A stretch of DNA of 64,000 bases, from contig JAVCCE010000058.1 in NCBI GenBank assembly GCA_030765645.1, positions 21,034 to 85,033 of the forward strand, read 5' to 3'. The stretch comes from Candidatus Hinthialibacter antarcticus (GTDB taxonomy: Bacteria > Hinthialibacterota > Hinthialibacteria > Hinthialibacterales > Hinthialibacteraceae). Below the pieces are notes generated by a model, which saw only the letters and a list, made by a program, of their open reading frames with translations, did not search any database and was not told the DNA's origin. Shown here piece after piece: positions 8,788 through 17,606 of this stretch. Every line of letters starts with the position of its first letter. Within the stretch, counting starts at the first letter, position 1. The position numbers and the translations under genes were made by a program.

Positions 8788-10884
8788 ATGAATTTAGTTA
8801 TTCATCTGTTTACATACTGGCTGCATTGTTTGAGTTTGCAATCCACGCGCTGTGTCCTCGCGGTGGTTTTCTTGTCGCTTGCGTTGGCGTCCGCTGTGGC
8901 GCATGACGACCCCGACGCGGGCGTCCCATCGATGAAAGCCCACAAGACGACGGAAGAGATACGCGTCGACGGCATTCTCGACGAACCTTTCTGGCAGGAG
9001 TGCGAAACCTCCGGCGACTTTGTTGATATCCGCACCCAAGACGTAGCCGACCAGCAAACCATCGTTCGCGTTGCGTATACCAAAACCCATCTCTATATAT
9101 CCTGTGTGTGTCTCGACAACGATATGAGCGAGTTGCACGCCACCGAACGCCGTGAAGACCGCGCGTTTAGCGGCGATGATTTTGTCGAAGTCCACATCGA
9201 CCCCATGCACAGCCATCGCGCAAAATACGCGTTCTTTACCAACCCGCTGGGGACGCCCTATGACGCCAACGAAGGCCCTTCCGGTCAATTCAATATCGGC
9301 TGGACGGCGGAATGGGAACTCGAAGCCAAGATTGAAGAAGACCGCTGGACGTTTGAAATGAGCATCCCGCTGTCGGTGATGAATTTTTCTCAAGCCGACG
9401 GTCAAACCTGGGGGCTGAATTTCACCCGCGTCTTGCGCAGCAGCGATGTCACCAGCTTTTGGAGTTATAACCCAACCGATTATTTTAAGCCGCGCCACTT
9501 CGGCCATCTGGAAAATTTAGACCTCGCCGACAGCGAGTTTGACCGCAATCTCGAAATCACGCCGTATGTCAGTACGCAGACGGATATCAACGGAGAAACC
9601 AGCACCTTGTTTCAATCCGGCATTGATGTGAGTTTTCGCTTGACGCCGTCGATCACCAGCGCTTGGACGCTGAACCCGGACTTCGGGCAAATTGAGGCGG
9701 ACGCCGACACCATCGAGTTGCGCGACACCGAGCGCTTTCTCCCTGAAAAACGCTTGTTCTTTCGTGAAGGCGAAGAACTGTTGAAGATGCGCAAACAGTT
9801 GTACTACAGTCGGCGCTTCACCGATATTGAAGCGGGCGGAAAAGTCAGCGGCGAGTGGAACGACTACAAGTTTTATTTTTTAGACATCCAGGGCGACGTG
9901 GTGCATGACGGCTCCTATCATGGAAATTCCAGCGTGTTTCGCGCCATACAAAACATCGGCGAGCGATCCACCATCGGTTATTACGCCAATGCGTCAGAGT
10001 TTGACGAAGGCCACTCTCGCGTGGGCGGCGCCGACGGCATCCTTTTTCTGCATGATGATTGGCAATTGCGTTTTCAGGCCGCCGTCGCGGATGAAGAATT
10101 GCAAGACCGTCAAGCGGGGATCGAAAAAGACAGCATCGACTATCTCGGCTATTCGTCTCTTCAATTCGAACGCTACCCCTGGGATATCGACATTGGATAT
10201 GATGTTGTGAGTAAAGAGTTTAATCCGGTGTTGGGTTATATTCCCCGTCAGGATATTTATGGCCCCGTCGCGGCAATCGAATACCGCCATGAGTCTGACG
10301 AAAAATGGTATAAAGAATTATCAGTATACGCCGATTCGCAGTTGTATGAAAACGAAGACGGTCAAACCATCCTGCGCGACTTTGCGTTGCAATCCTCCGT
10401 GGTCTTCCCAAATGATTTTGGGCTGCGCGCTGGACAATCCATTGACTATCACCACCCCTACGACAACACGCGCACTCGCGCGGGGTTCTCGCTCTTTAGT
10501 TCAGATTTTTGGAAGCGCATCGACGTATTGTGGGGCGGCGGCGAATTTGAAGAGACGGACTATAACGAATTGACGTTAGAGAAAAACTTCAAGCCTTTCG
10601 AACGCTGGCCGATTCGCTACGAGTTTACCATTCGCTTAGAAGACGACCCGCTCACAGGCGAAGAAACCGTCTGGCTCAACCGCATCGTGTTTGATTATTA
10701 TTTCACCGACGAGATGTGGATCAAATCGTCGCTGCAACACCGCAACAATAGCGTCGGCAACATCAGCGTGATCTACGGTTGGGAGTTCGTCCACAACGCC
10801 CATTGGTACTTGGTGTTCAATAGCGTCAAAGATGAATTTGACACCGACAACAGCGTGTTTACCAAACTGACGTATACGTTTTGA
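8788..10884 (+). CDS. outer-membrane CBM9-like/DUF5916 protein
   Basis: A 698-residue protein with an N-terminal signal peptide (about 1-40, ending ASAVAHDD). Residues of about 50-240 have the CBM9-like pattern: IRVDGILDEPFWQ, then YTKTHLYISCVCLDND, then FSGDDFVEVHIDP and WTFEMSIPLSVMNF. From about 250 onward the DUF5916 pattern follows: NPDFGQIEADADTIELRDTERFLPEKR and FFREGEE, then beta-strand-rich sequence ending in KLTYTF, a terminal Phe that fits the signal recognised by the BAM machinery. It is therefore likely an outer-membrane beta-barrel with a sugar-binding-like domain; the transported or bound ligand is unknown. The gene ends exactly where a decayed hydrolase gene on the opposite strand breaks off. 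Confidence 0.88.
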   Translation: MNLVIHLFTYWLHCLSLQSTRCVLAVVFLSLALASAVAHDDPDAGVPSMKAHKTTEEIRVDGILDEPFWQECETSGDFVDIRTQDVADQQTIVRVAYTKTHLYISCVCLDNDMSELHATERREDRAFSGDDFVEVHIDPMHSHRAKYAFFTNPLGTPYDANEGPSGQFNIGWTAEWELEAKIEEDRWTFEMSIPLSVMNFSQADGQTWGLNFTRVLRSSDVTSFWSYNPTDYFKPRHFGHLENLDLADSEFDRNLEITPYVSTQTDINGETSTLFQSGIDVSFRLTPSITSAWTLNPDFGQIEADADTIELRDTERFLPEKRLFFREGEELLKMRKQLYYSRRFTDIEAGGKVSGEWNDYKFYFLDIQGDVVHDGSYHGNSSVFRAIQNIGERSTIGYYANASEFDEGHSRVGGADGILFLHDDWQLRFQAAVADEELQDRQAGIEKDSIDYLGYSSLQFERYPWDIDIGYDVVSKEFNPVLGYIPRQDIYGPVAAIEYRHESDEKWYKELSVYADSQLYENEDGQTILRDFALQSSVVFPNDFGLRAGQSIDYHHPYDNTRTRAGFSLFSSDFWKRIDVLWGGGEFEETDYNELTLEKNFKPFERWPIRYEFTIRLEDDPLTGEETVWLNRIVFDYYFTDEMWIKSSLQHRNNSVGNISVIYGWEFVHNAHWYLVFNSVKDEFDTDNSVFTKLTYTF

Positions 10885-10892
10885 CGCGCTGT

Positions 10893-11060
10893 TTCGTTAA
10901 TGGCGGTGCTGGGGCCGAAGTTGCAGCCCACCTGCCAGCCGATTTCGCTATACCATTGGTTGGCTTTTTCTGGCGTCCATAGAGCGCTGTCCGCCAGTGC
11001 GCTTAGATTGATCCCCATAATTAAAAGTGCGGTCATTCCCATTGCGGCAAGTCGCTTCAT
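10893..11060 (-). pseudogene. 5' relic of a secreted glycoside hydrolase (GH5-like)
   Basis: An ATG at 11060, preceded by CAGGTG, opens a clean signal peptide (MKRLAAMGMTALLIMGINL, then SALA). The mature start reads WTPEKANQWYSEIGWQVGCN followed by FGPSTAIN. That string is the characteristic beginning of secreted cellulase/xylanase-like glycoside hydrolases, in which it is followed by several hundred residues including the catalytic barrel. Here the resemblance stops at STAIN, near 10896. The frame then runs antisense into the last codons of the outer-membrane protein gene and stops at 10773. The catalytic domain is missing, so this is almost certainly a deletion remnant, not a functional small protein. 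The family assignment is from memory of the motif. Confidence 0.75.
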
Positions 11061-11215
11061 TTTATTTCACCTGTTGAAGTTATTTTTTATTGCCAGGCAT
11101 TATTCTCCGTTTTTTCGCAGAATGATACCCGGCAATTGATTTGAGGGTATTGAAAGCGTATCAATGGATTTTTCCTTGCGTATAATAAAAGCACCTTGAT
11201 GAACGGCGATTGGGT

Positions 11216-12037
11216 ATGAATGTTTTTGGCTTTAATGTATATGGCAGGCCCGTCGAAGACTGTTTTGATTATGCGCTTCAGCATTCGATTCGCCACTTAG
11301 AAATTGATTTGAATGCCGCCCATTCTCAATTACACACATTCACGTTGCCCCGAATCGAGTTGCTCAATCAATTTTCACAGCAAACCGGCATTCGCTATAG
11401 TTTTCACGCGGATGTGGATATGAACCTGGCGGGCAATTATTTTTTGCGCAAGCCGCATATTCAAGACGCCAAGCAGTGTCTTGAGATCGCCCATCAAATC
11501 AACGCCGCTCACATCACCTGCCATCTCGGCCATTTCAGCGCGTTGAAGCCCTGGTCGTGGCGCCGCAAGCAGATGCTTGAGCAGGCCGCGCGCAGCATCG
11601 AAAAAATCTTGCGCGGCTTCGCGAATAGCTCCGTCGTCTTGGCCTTAGAAAACGCGCCTTCAATCTCCGGCGAGCGTGAAGTGCACCATCTTGGCGACTG
11701 CCTGGATGATTTCGAATATCTGTTCGGCGTGATTCAATCCGATCAAGTGGGCATGTGCTTAGACGTAGGCCACGCGAATACCAACGATGGCGTGTTGGCT
11801 TTTTTGAAACAGTTTGGCTCCCGCATCAGCGCCATTCATTTTCATGATAATAATGGAGAGAACGACGAGCATTTATGCGTATGCGACGGCAGCGTTCCGT
11901 GGTTGGATTTTGCGGTTGAATTCAAAAAGCAAAACCAGCAAACGCCGTGTATTTCTGAATGCTTTAAGGTGGAGCCTCATGTCGCCATCGGGCGCTTGAA
12001 GGCCATCTTCTCTGAAGCCGCTACGCCGAACCCGTGA
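11216..12037 (+). CDS. sugar phosphate isomerase/epimerase, xylose isomerase-like TIM barrel
   Basis: A protein of about 273 residues in the AP-endonuclease-2/xylose-isomerase-like superfamily. Metal-binding residues are visible in order: Glu in LALENAPS, Asp and His in CLDVGHAN, His in IHFHDNNG and Glu in CISECFK. HADVDMNLAG and TCHLGHFS line the earlier strands. Such cytoplasmic enzymes interconvert keto- or aldo-sugars or act on cyclitols; the substrate cannot be told. I chose the ATG at 11216; an in-frame TTG lies two codons upstream and neither has a strong ribosome site. The 3' end overlaps the convergent sensor gene by 17 bp. Confidence 0.85.
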   Translation: MNVFGFNVYGRPVEDCFDYALQHSIRHLEIDLNAAHSQLHTFTLPRIELLNQFSQQTGIRYSFHADVDMNLAGNYFLRKPHIQDAKQCLEIAHQINAAHITCHLGHFSALKPWSWRRKQMLEQAARSIEKILRGFANSSVVLALENAPSISGEREVHHLGDCLDDFEYLFGVIQSDQVGMCLDVGHANTNDGVLAFLKQFGSRISAIHFHDNNGENDEHLCVCDGSVPWLDFAVEFKKQNQQTPCISECFKVEPHVAIGRLKAIFSEAATPNP

Positions 12038-14918
12038 AGTCATAACTAATTTTAGATTGCAGGTCGGTGATATGCGAGAAGGCTTTTTTCAGAATGGCGC
12101 CGTCGAGATTGCTAAGCGCTTTTGGGTTGATAAAGTTATCGGCTTCGGTGTTTTGGCTGATCTTGATCGCCTGATGTTTTAGCCGCAGTTGCATAAGGAA
12201 CTCATACGTTTGCACGGCGTTTTCAAAGGCGCTTTCGGTCAGGGCGCCCCTCTCCCGCATCGCGGTCAGGCGCTGAACGGTATGGGTTTCTTGAATCTGG
12301 TGTTGCAGGGCGTAGAGCCGGGCGAAGTCAACGATGGGGATCATCGCTTCTTTGATGTCAAAGGTTTCAGGGCGCCCCTCTCGGTTTTGAACGACGATGT
12401 TTCCAAATAGTCCCAGCGGCGGCTTCAGCAGAAGCGTGTTCTGTGCGAGGCATTGATAAAACGCCGCTTTGCCGCTTGATGTTGCGTGCAGATGCCGGGT
12501 CAGGCGTTGTACCAGTTTTGGCTCGCCATAGAGCAGGCGGTAGTCGAAAAATATCTTTAAATCCAAAAACGCTTGCGGGTCAGGGTTGTGAATCCAGTCG
12601 GAAAAATATTGTTCCCAAACGCTGATGGGTTGCAGCCATTTGGGGTTCATGGCCATCACGCCGCCTTTGCAGAGGGTGTAGCCGCACTGGTCTAAATTCA
12701 TGCAAACGGTTTTTGCCACGGCGCTGAGATAGGCCTGGACGGATTCAGCCTGGCTTTCGTCAACGTCTTCATAAATGATGGCGTTGTCCTGGTCGGTGAT
12801 GAGAGTCTGCTCGCCGCGCCCTTCGCTGCCAAGCGCGATGAAGGCGAACGCGACCGGCGGCGGGCCGCATTCTTCGATGGCGAGATGAATGGCGCGTTGC
12901 GCAATTTCATCGGCGATGTTCGTAATCAGGCGGGTCATGCTTTGCGCGCGCGCGCCGCTTTCAAGCAGCGCCTGAATGCTCGCCGTCAATTGTTCGCGGC
13001 ATTCGTTTAAGTCAATCGCCGAGGAGGCCGCGCGTATCGTTTGTATGAGAAGCGCGGGCGAATGGCTGTGGGCAAACAGCAGTTCATGGTCTGTGATGAC
13101 GCCTTGAATCTCGCCGTTTGATTGCCGGATGGGGATGTGGCGAATTTTATTCTCCGCCATTAATAGCGCGGCTTCAAATAACAAGGCTTGCTCGTTGAGC
13201 GTAATCAGGGGCGAACTCATGATCTCAAACGCTGGGCGGTCTAAGTCAATCTCTCCCTTGAGTACGCGCGCGTTGATGTCGTGTTCGGTAATGATTCCGA
13301 CCGCTTGGCCTTCGTCGGACTCAACCAAGACGGCGCTGGATTTGTTTTTATTCATAAGTGAAATCACAATATGAATTGGCTGTTCCATGCGGCATGAAAC
13401 CCGTTTGGCGGATGATTGCGTCACCGGCTGCATCAAGTGGTGTTGTGAGGTTTGCATGTCAGCCAGCAGGCGGCTTTTTTGGTTGTCCGCGTTTTTTTGC
13501 TTGGTCTTATCTTCAATCACGCCCATGAACATGCGGGAGTAGGCGTTTGCGTTCGATGCCGCCGCAGACAGCGAGGCGTGGACCAATGCGCCGTCTTTAC
13601 ATTGCAGGCGAATGTCGGTGTAGCGGGCGCATCCATCGTGGTTGAGTGAATGAAGAAATTGGTGGTAAGCGCTTTCATCCGCAAATATCGCGCGCAGAGA
13701 AACCGCCGCCAGTTCGGCTTCGCTCTCATACCCCAGAAGCGCCAGCAGCGCAGAATTGGCTTTGGTGAAGCGCGGGTTTTTATCAAGCGTTGAAAGAAAA
13801 ATGGCGATGTCGAGCCGTTCCGTCATGGCTTGGTAGTGTATGTCGGCTTGCCCGTTTTCAATTTCGTTGTCGCTGGGCTGGTGCGCGTCTTTAACGATTA
13901 ATAACACCGCCTGCTTGTAGGCGAACACGACTTTGGACGCAGAGAGTAAAACCTCAATTGGCTCGCCGTCTTTTGTGATGAGATGGCAAGGGTGTTGCGG
14001 CGGGACGTCGCTGTCTGAGAGAAAATCTTCCCAGTAGGATTGCGTAAAAAACGCCTCGTCAAATAATTGTTCGAGAGAGAGGCCCTCAAACTCGTTGGCG
14101 TCATACCCCAGCATGTCTTGCGCTTTTTGGTTGGAATAAAACGCCTCATTGTTGGCCAGTATGATGAAGCCTTCGGTCGAGGCTTCGACCAGCGTCTTGT
14201 ATTTTTCGCGAGACGCCCGCAGTTCGTTTTCCGCGTGGACGCGCTGAATTTCAATGTTTGAACTTTGCCAGGCGATGAATGTCAGCAGCAACGAAACCAA
14301 TGCCGTAATGCCGAATGAGATGAAAATGAGATGGTTGGTGATTGCGCCGATTTCTTCTTTAACGTCTTCAATGTAGATGCCGGTGCCGATGATCCATCCC
14401 CACGGCTCAAATTGTTTCACGAACGAAAGTTTGGGTACGATGCGGCTTTGGTCGTCTTTCCATTGCCACATATAATCGACGAACCCCTCACCGTTTTGTT
14501 TTACCACATTGACAAATTCAACAAACATGCGCTTGCCCGTCGGGTCTTCATAATCGGTCAGGCTTTGATTGTTTAAGTCGGGCAAGTAGGGGTGGACCAC
14601 CATGCGCGGTTCCATGTCGGTGATCCAAAAATAGTCTTTGCCCTCATAGCCATATCGCAGAAACTGGATGCGGGCGATGGCGCGTTGTTGCGCTTCTGCA
14701 CGGGTGAGTTTGCCGTCGCGCTCTTCGGTTTCTAATTCAGCGAGAACGCTCCACGCCGAGTAGGTCAACTCGCGAATCATCTCGCGTTTGCGTTCGAGGA
14801 TGGAGTCTTCAAAAAAGGGGACCAATAGAAAAAACAAAATGGCGACAAATAAAACAATCGTCAGCAGCGATGGAAGAATGATGCGGAAGAAGAAGCCCCG
14901 GTTCGTGATGTATCTCAT
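12021..14918 (-). CDS. Cache-PAS-PAS-CBS-DUF294 membrane signalling protein
   Basis: A 965-residue sensor. A transmembrane helix (about 8-38) precedes a periplasmic Cache-type domain with YFWITDMEPRMVVHP and WGWIIGTGIYIEDV. A second helix lies near 205-225. Two PAS domains follow (about 250-350 and 375-490), then paired CBS motifs (about 530-650; AVGIITEHDINAR and IQGVITDHELLF). A DUF294 nucleotidyltransferase domain has GSEGRGEQTLITDQDNA near 690, keeping the G-S...D-x-D metal site, and a DUF294 C-terminal helical domain ends the chain. CBS-DUF294 proteins commonly stand next to acetate-type symporters, as here, and are thought to control them. Having Cache and PAS sensing on the same polypeptide is unusual. 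I chose MRYITNRG as start; an upstream extension runs through repeat-like sequence. Confidence 0.9.
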   Translation of the reverse strand: MRYITNRGFFFRIILPSLLTIVLFVAILFFLLVPFFEDSILERKREMIRELTYSAWSVLAELETEERDGKLTRAEAQQRAIARIQFLRYGYEGKDYFWITDMEPRMVVHPYLPDLNNQSLTDYEDPTGKRMFVEFVNVVKQNGEGFVDYMWQWKDDQSRIVPKLSFVKQFEPWGWIIGTGIYIEDVKEEIGAITNHLIFISFGITALVSLLLTFIAWQSSNIEIQRVHAENELRASREKYKTLVEASTEGFIILANNEAFYSNQKAQDMLGYDANEFEGLSLEQLFDEAFFTQSYWEDFLSDSDVPPQHPCHLITKDGEPIEVLLSASKVVFAYKQAVLLIVKDAHQPSDNEIENGQADIHYQAMTERLDIAIFLSTLDKNPRFTKANSALLALLGYESEAELAAVSLRAIFADESAYHQFLHSLNHDGCARYTDIRLQCKDGALVHASLSAAASNANAYSRMFMGVIEDKTKQKNADNQKSRLLADMQTSQHHLMQPVTQSSAKRVSCRMEQPIHIVISLMNKNKSSAVLVESDEGQAVGIITEHDINARVLKGEIDLDRPAFEIMSSPLITLNEQALLFEAALLMAENKIRHIPIRQSNGEIQGVITDHELLFAHSHSPALLIQTIRAASSAIDLNECREQLTASIQALLESGARAQSMTRLITNIADEIAQRAIHLAIEECGPPPVAFAFIALGSEGRGEQTLITDQDNAIIYEDVDESQAESVQAYLSAVAKTVCMNLDQCGYTLCKGGVMAMNPKWLQPISVWEQYFSDWIHNPDPQAFLDLKIFFDYRLLYGEPKLVQRLTRHLHATSSGKAAFYQCLAQNTLLLKPPLGLFGNIVVQNREGRPETFDIKEAMIPIVDFARLYALQHQIQETHTVQRLTAMRERGALTESAFENAVQTYEFLMQLRLKHQAIKISQNTEADNFINPKALSNLDGAILKKAFSHITDLQSKISYDFTGSA

Positions 14919-14970
14919 GGCGTTGCCATTAGCCCTTGTCGTGGCATTGCGCGGGTGTGGAACGACCGAA

Positions 14971-15005
14971 ACAAGGGGAGGGCGAGGCTCCCGCCGAGCC
15001 GCAAA
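14971..15005. repeat. GC-rich intergenic palindrome
   Basis: The 244-bp gap between the sensor and symporter genes contains GGCTC at 14986-14990 and GAGCC at 14996-15000 inside a G+C-rich stretch (GGCGAGGCTCCCGCC). This resembles a scattered intergenic palindrome. The remainder of the gap holds the symporter terminator and nothing else I can support. Confidence 0.4.
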
Positions 15006-15100
15006 GACGCGAAATGCTTTCACGCAATTCTGGCTCATTCGCAATGACGCATATTTTTTTGCTGCTTATAGATTACATGAGTCGGATCGAAGAACAAGCA

Positions 15101-15141
15101 TAAAAACAACCGCCCCTCCTCTGAGAACAGAAGAAGGGCGG
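15101..15141 (-). terminator. Rho-independent terminator of the symporter operon
   Basis: Read on the minus strand, a 14-bp stem (CCGCCCTTCTTCTG / CAGAGGAGGGGCGG, two G-U pairs) with a TTCT loop is followed by TTGTTTTTA. It lies 21 bases after the symporter stop codon and separates that operon from the sensor gene, which must therefore have its own promoter or be reached by read-through. Confidence 0.85.
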
Positions 15142-15162
15142 AATCATCAACAAGGATTAATC

Positions 15163-16842
15163 TTAATAGCCGTGAACTTTTTTGGCGAGGAACTCTTTGA
15201 TCTCAATCGGCGTATTTCGCCCCGTGGCAATCGAGACCAGGATGTTGGCGATAATGGCCAGCGGTGCGCCCAACCATGCGAAGTACCAGGCGTTGAGGTA
15301 GTAAGTCACCATCTCATGCGCGGGCAGCGTAACGTTGTATTTTCCGCAGACGAAATAAACCAGCGCGATCATCGAGACGGCGCTGCCTGTGAGCAATCCC
15401 GCCCACGCTCCGGCGCGGTTGGAGCCGCTCCACCAGATGCCCAACAAAAATAGCGGGAAGATGGTGCAGCCCGCCAGCGAAAACGCCAGCGCAACCAGCT
15501 GGGCGATCAGGCCCAGTTTCATCAGCGCAACAATCGTGACCGCAATCGCCATCAGGACGGTGCCGAGACGCGCCATAAACATCTGGGTGCGTTCGGTCGC
15601 TTGCGGGTTAATCACTTTGAAATACAAATCGTGCGAGAAGGCCGATGCGCCTGCAACCAGCAGGCCGGAGACAGTAGAGAACGCAGCCGAGACCGCGCCC
15701 GCCGCGAGAAGCCCTATGACTAGCGGGTATACATCGCCCAACTGCGCGGTGTATACCACGATGGCGTCTTTGGCTAACACGCCGACTTCGGGGTTGGCGG
15801 AAAGGATTTTACCAAATGCGGAATAAACCGGTGCGCTCCAATAGAGAAGCGAAATAAAGAACAGGCCCCATACCACCGACCAACGCGCGTCTTTTGCGCG
15901 GGGGACGACGTAAAAGCGCTGAATGACGTGCGGCAGCCCGGCGGTTCCGATCATCAATGAGAAGCAAATCGCCATCCATTGAAACGAGGTCTGCCCGGTG
16001 GCCGGGTCCCACGGCATGGCGAATTCGGCTGATGGAAGAATGCCAAACTCATGCCCCATCACGTTGGCTAACCCGTTGGGTTCAACCCCGGCGACGATGT
16101 CGGAGACCACTGCGCCGTAGCCCAGTTGCGGCAGAATCGCCATGTAGCCGTATTCGTTACACAAAATAAACAGCGGAATCATAAACGAAATAATGATGAT
16201 GACATACTGAATCTGCATGTTCTTGGTGACGCCCAACATGCCCGAGATCAGCGTGTAGGCCAACACCACCGAACTGCCGACGATGACTGCGAGGGCGTAG
16301 TCGATGCCGAGAATCCACTTGAACATCAGGCCGATGCCCGCGAACTGGCCGACGCAATAGGAAAACGAAATGAAGATCGCCAGACACGCGCCGAAGGCGC
16401 GCAGCCCCTGCGAGTAATAACGGTCGCCGATGAAGTCCGCCGCCGTGTATTTCCCAAAGCGGCGAATCTGCCCCGCCATCAAAACCAATAGCAGAACATA
16501 CCCGCCCGTCCAACCCACGACGTATGAAAGGCCGTGATAGCCGGAACCATACATGATGGCGGCCATGCCGAGAAACGACGCCGCGCTCATCCAGTTAGAG
16601 GCGATGGCCATGCCCGCGCCGATGGGCGAAATCTTGCGGCCCGCCGCCCAATAGGCTGAGGTGTCTTTGGCGCGGTGGAAAATGCCGACCATGATAAATG
16701 TCGCCAGCAGAATAATAAGAATAATCGCCGGGCCGAGTTTGAACTTGCCTTCGAGCTCGGTGGCGCTGGTGATTTGCGCAAACGCGCTTTGATTAAACGC
16801 GAGAATGATCGTAAACAGTGTGATTGAGATCAGTCGTGTCAT
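15163..16842 (-). CDS. sodium:solute symporter large subunit, ActP-like
   Basis: A 559-residue SSS-family permease, probably importing acetate or another short carboxylate with Na+. The chain starts with a signal-like segment (ending NQSAFAQ) and then has about 13 hydrophobic helices. Family motifs include AYWAAGRKISPIGAGMAIAS, NWMSAASFLGMAA, GKYTAADFIGDRY and AAGAVSAAFSTVSGLLVAGA. I placed the start at MTRLIS because AAAGGGGAGAA lies just upstream; an alternative ATG at 16875 overlaps the previous stop codon. The gene follows a DUF4212-like small-subunit gene and precedes a CBS-DUF294 sensor, an arrangement known for this VC2705-type subgroup. The substrate is inferred only from the family. 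Confidence 0.92.
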   Translation of the reverse strand: MTRLISITLFTIILAFNQSAFAQITSATELEGKFKLGPAIILIILLATFIMVGIFHRAKDTSAYWAAGRKISPIGAGMAIASNWMSAASFLGMAAIMYGSGYHGLSYVVGWTGGYVLLLVLMAGQIRRFGKYTAADFIGDRYYSQGLRAFGACLAIFISFSYCVGQFAGIGLMFKWILGIDYALAVIVGSSVVLAYTLISGMLGVTKNMQIQYVIIIISFMIPLFILCNEYGYMAILPQLGYGAVVSDIVAGVEPNGLANVMGHEFGILPSAEFAMPWDPATGQTSFQWMAICFSLMIGTAGLPHVIQRFYVVPRAKDARWSVVWGLFFISLLYWSAPVYSAFGKILSANPEVGVLAKDAIVVYTAQLGDVYPLVIGLLAAGAVSAAFSTVSGLLVAGASAFSHDLYFKVINPQATERTQMFMARLGTVLMAIAVTIVALMKLGLIAQLVALAFSLAGCTIFPLFLLGIWWSGSNRAGAWAGLLTGSAVSMIALVYFVCGKYNVTLPAHEMVTYYLNAWYFAWLGAPLAIIANILVSIATGRNTPIEIKEFLAKKVHGY

Positions 16843-16874
16843 TGTTGTTCTCCCCTTTAGAATTGTGGCTGTCA

Positions 16875-17606
16875 TTATTCATCCTCGAAGTTGTACTTGG
16901 TGTTGAGCCGGTCGGTGATGGTGGCAAAAATCAAACAGAGAACAACAAATAGGATGAGCAGAAACTGCGCGGTATACCAATAATGAAAAGGGAAGCCGAG
17001 AAAACGAAAATCGGTCAACGCGCTTTGGTTATGGATCAAATACAGTTCCATAATTTCTGGAACCTGGCTGCTGACGGCGCCCTCTTCAGTCGGCGCTAAC
17101 GCAAACGCTAGAAAGTCAGCCCGCAGCGAGTCAAAACCGGTGCTTTCGAGGCCAATCGCTTGAACGGCGAGGGCGACCGCTTGCGGCTTGGTGTCCGGGT
17201 TGGCTAGATTGGCGAGATAGCCCGCTTTTTGGTCGGCTGCAATCAGGCTGAGAACGATTTTGCTGACGGAATCTTGCAATACTTCTTTGTGGTCAGGCTT
17301 AAGGGCGATGTTTTTGCCCAAGGCCGATAAGGCGGCTTTGGCGAAATCTTGTTTTTCACTTTGACTGGCGCTGGCGTTTTCGATGTTCGGCCAGACAGTC
17401 TCAAAGGCCGTATAACTGGGTTCCGGCGTGGGTTGGTTCATCGCGATCAGCAAAAACTGAAAACCAAACACCGCGACCGCCCAAACCACCACCATGATGA
17501 CCACCATTCTCATGTTGGCGCGTGAATGGTCGGTTTTGGGAAAGAAAAAATTGACGTCGTGTTCGCTTGCTTCGCGCCCTGCATTTTGAGTCGGCTGTTG
17601 AGACAT
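16875..17606 (-). CDS. symporter small subunit, DUF4212/DUF485-like with extra domain
   Basis: A 243-residue membrane protein that starts after a clear AGGAGG site. One helix lies near residues 33-55 (MVVIMVVVWAVAVFGFQFLL) and the second near 205-225. The second is preceded by FPFHYWYTAQF and followed by ITDRLNTKYNFEDE. These two helices and their flanks match the small subunits that accompany acetate-type SSS permeases. Usual members are about 80-110 residues. Here about 130 residues of predicted helical, probably periplasmic sequence (about 65-195, for example KAALSALGKNIALKPDHKEV) are inserted between the helices. The role of that insert is unknown; a sensing or regulatory contact with the permease or Cache sensor is possible. 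Confidence 0.8.
   Translation of the reverse strand: MSQQPTQNAGREASEHDVNFFFPKTDHSRANMRMVVIMVVVWAVAVFGFQFLLIAMNQPTPEPSYTAFETVWPNIENASASQSEKQDFAKAALSALGKNIALKPDHKEVLQDSVSKIVLSLIAADQKAGYLANLANPDTKPQAVALAVQAIGLESTGFDSLRADFLAFALAPTEEGAVSSQVPEIMELYLIHNQSALTDFRFLGFPFHYWYTAQFLLILFVVLCLIFATITDRLNTKYNFEDE

Noticed and set aside
8794..9507. A 237-codon frame antisense to the DUF5916 gene
   Set aside because: The sense frame has a signal peptide and CBM9 motifs; the antisense frame shows nothing beyond being open.
14788..15453. A 221-codon rightward frame over the sensor start and symporter end
   Set aside because: It crosses a terminator and two gene ends on the other strand and encodes low-complexity basic sequence.
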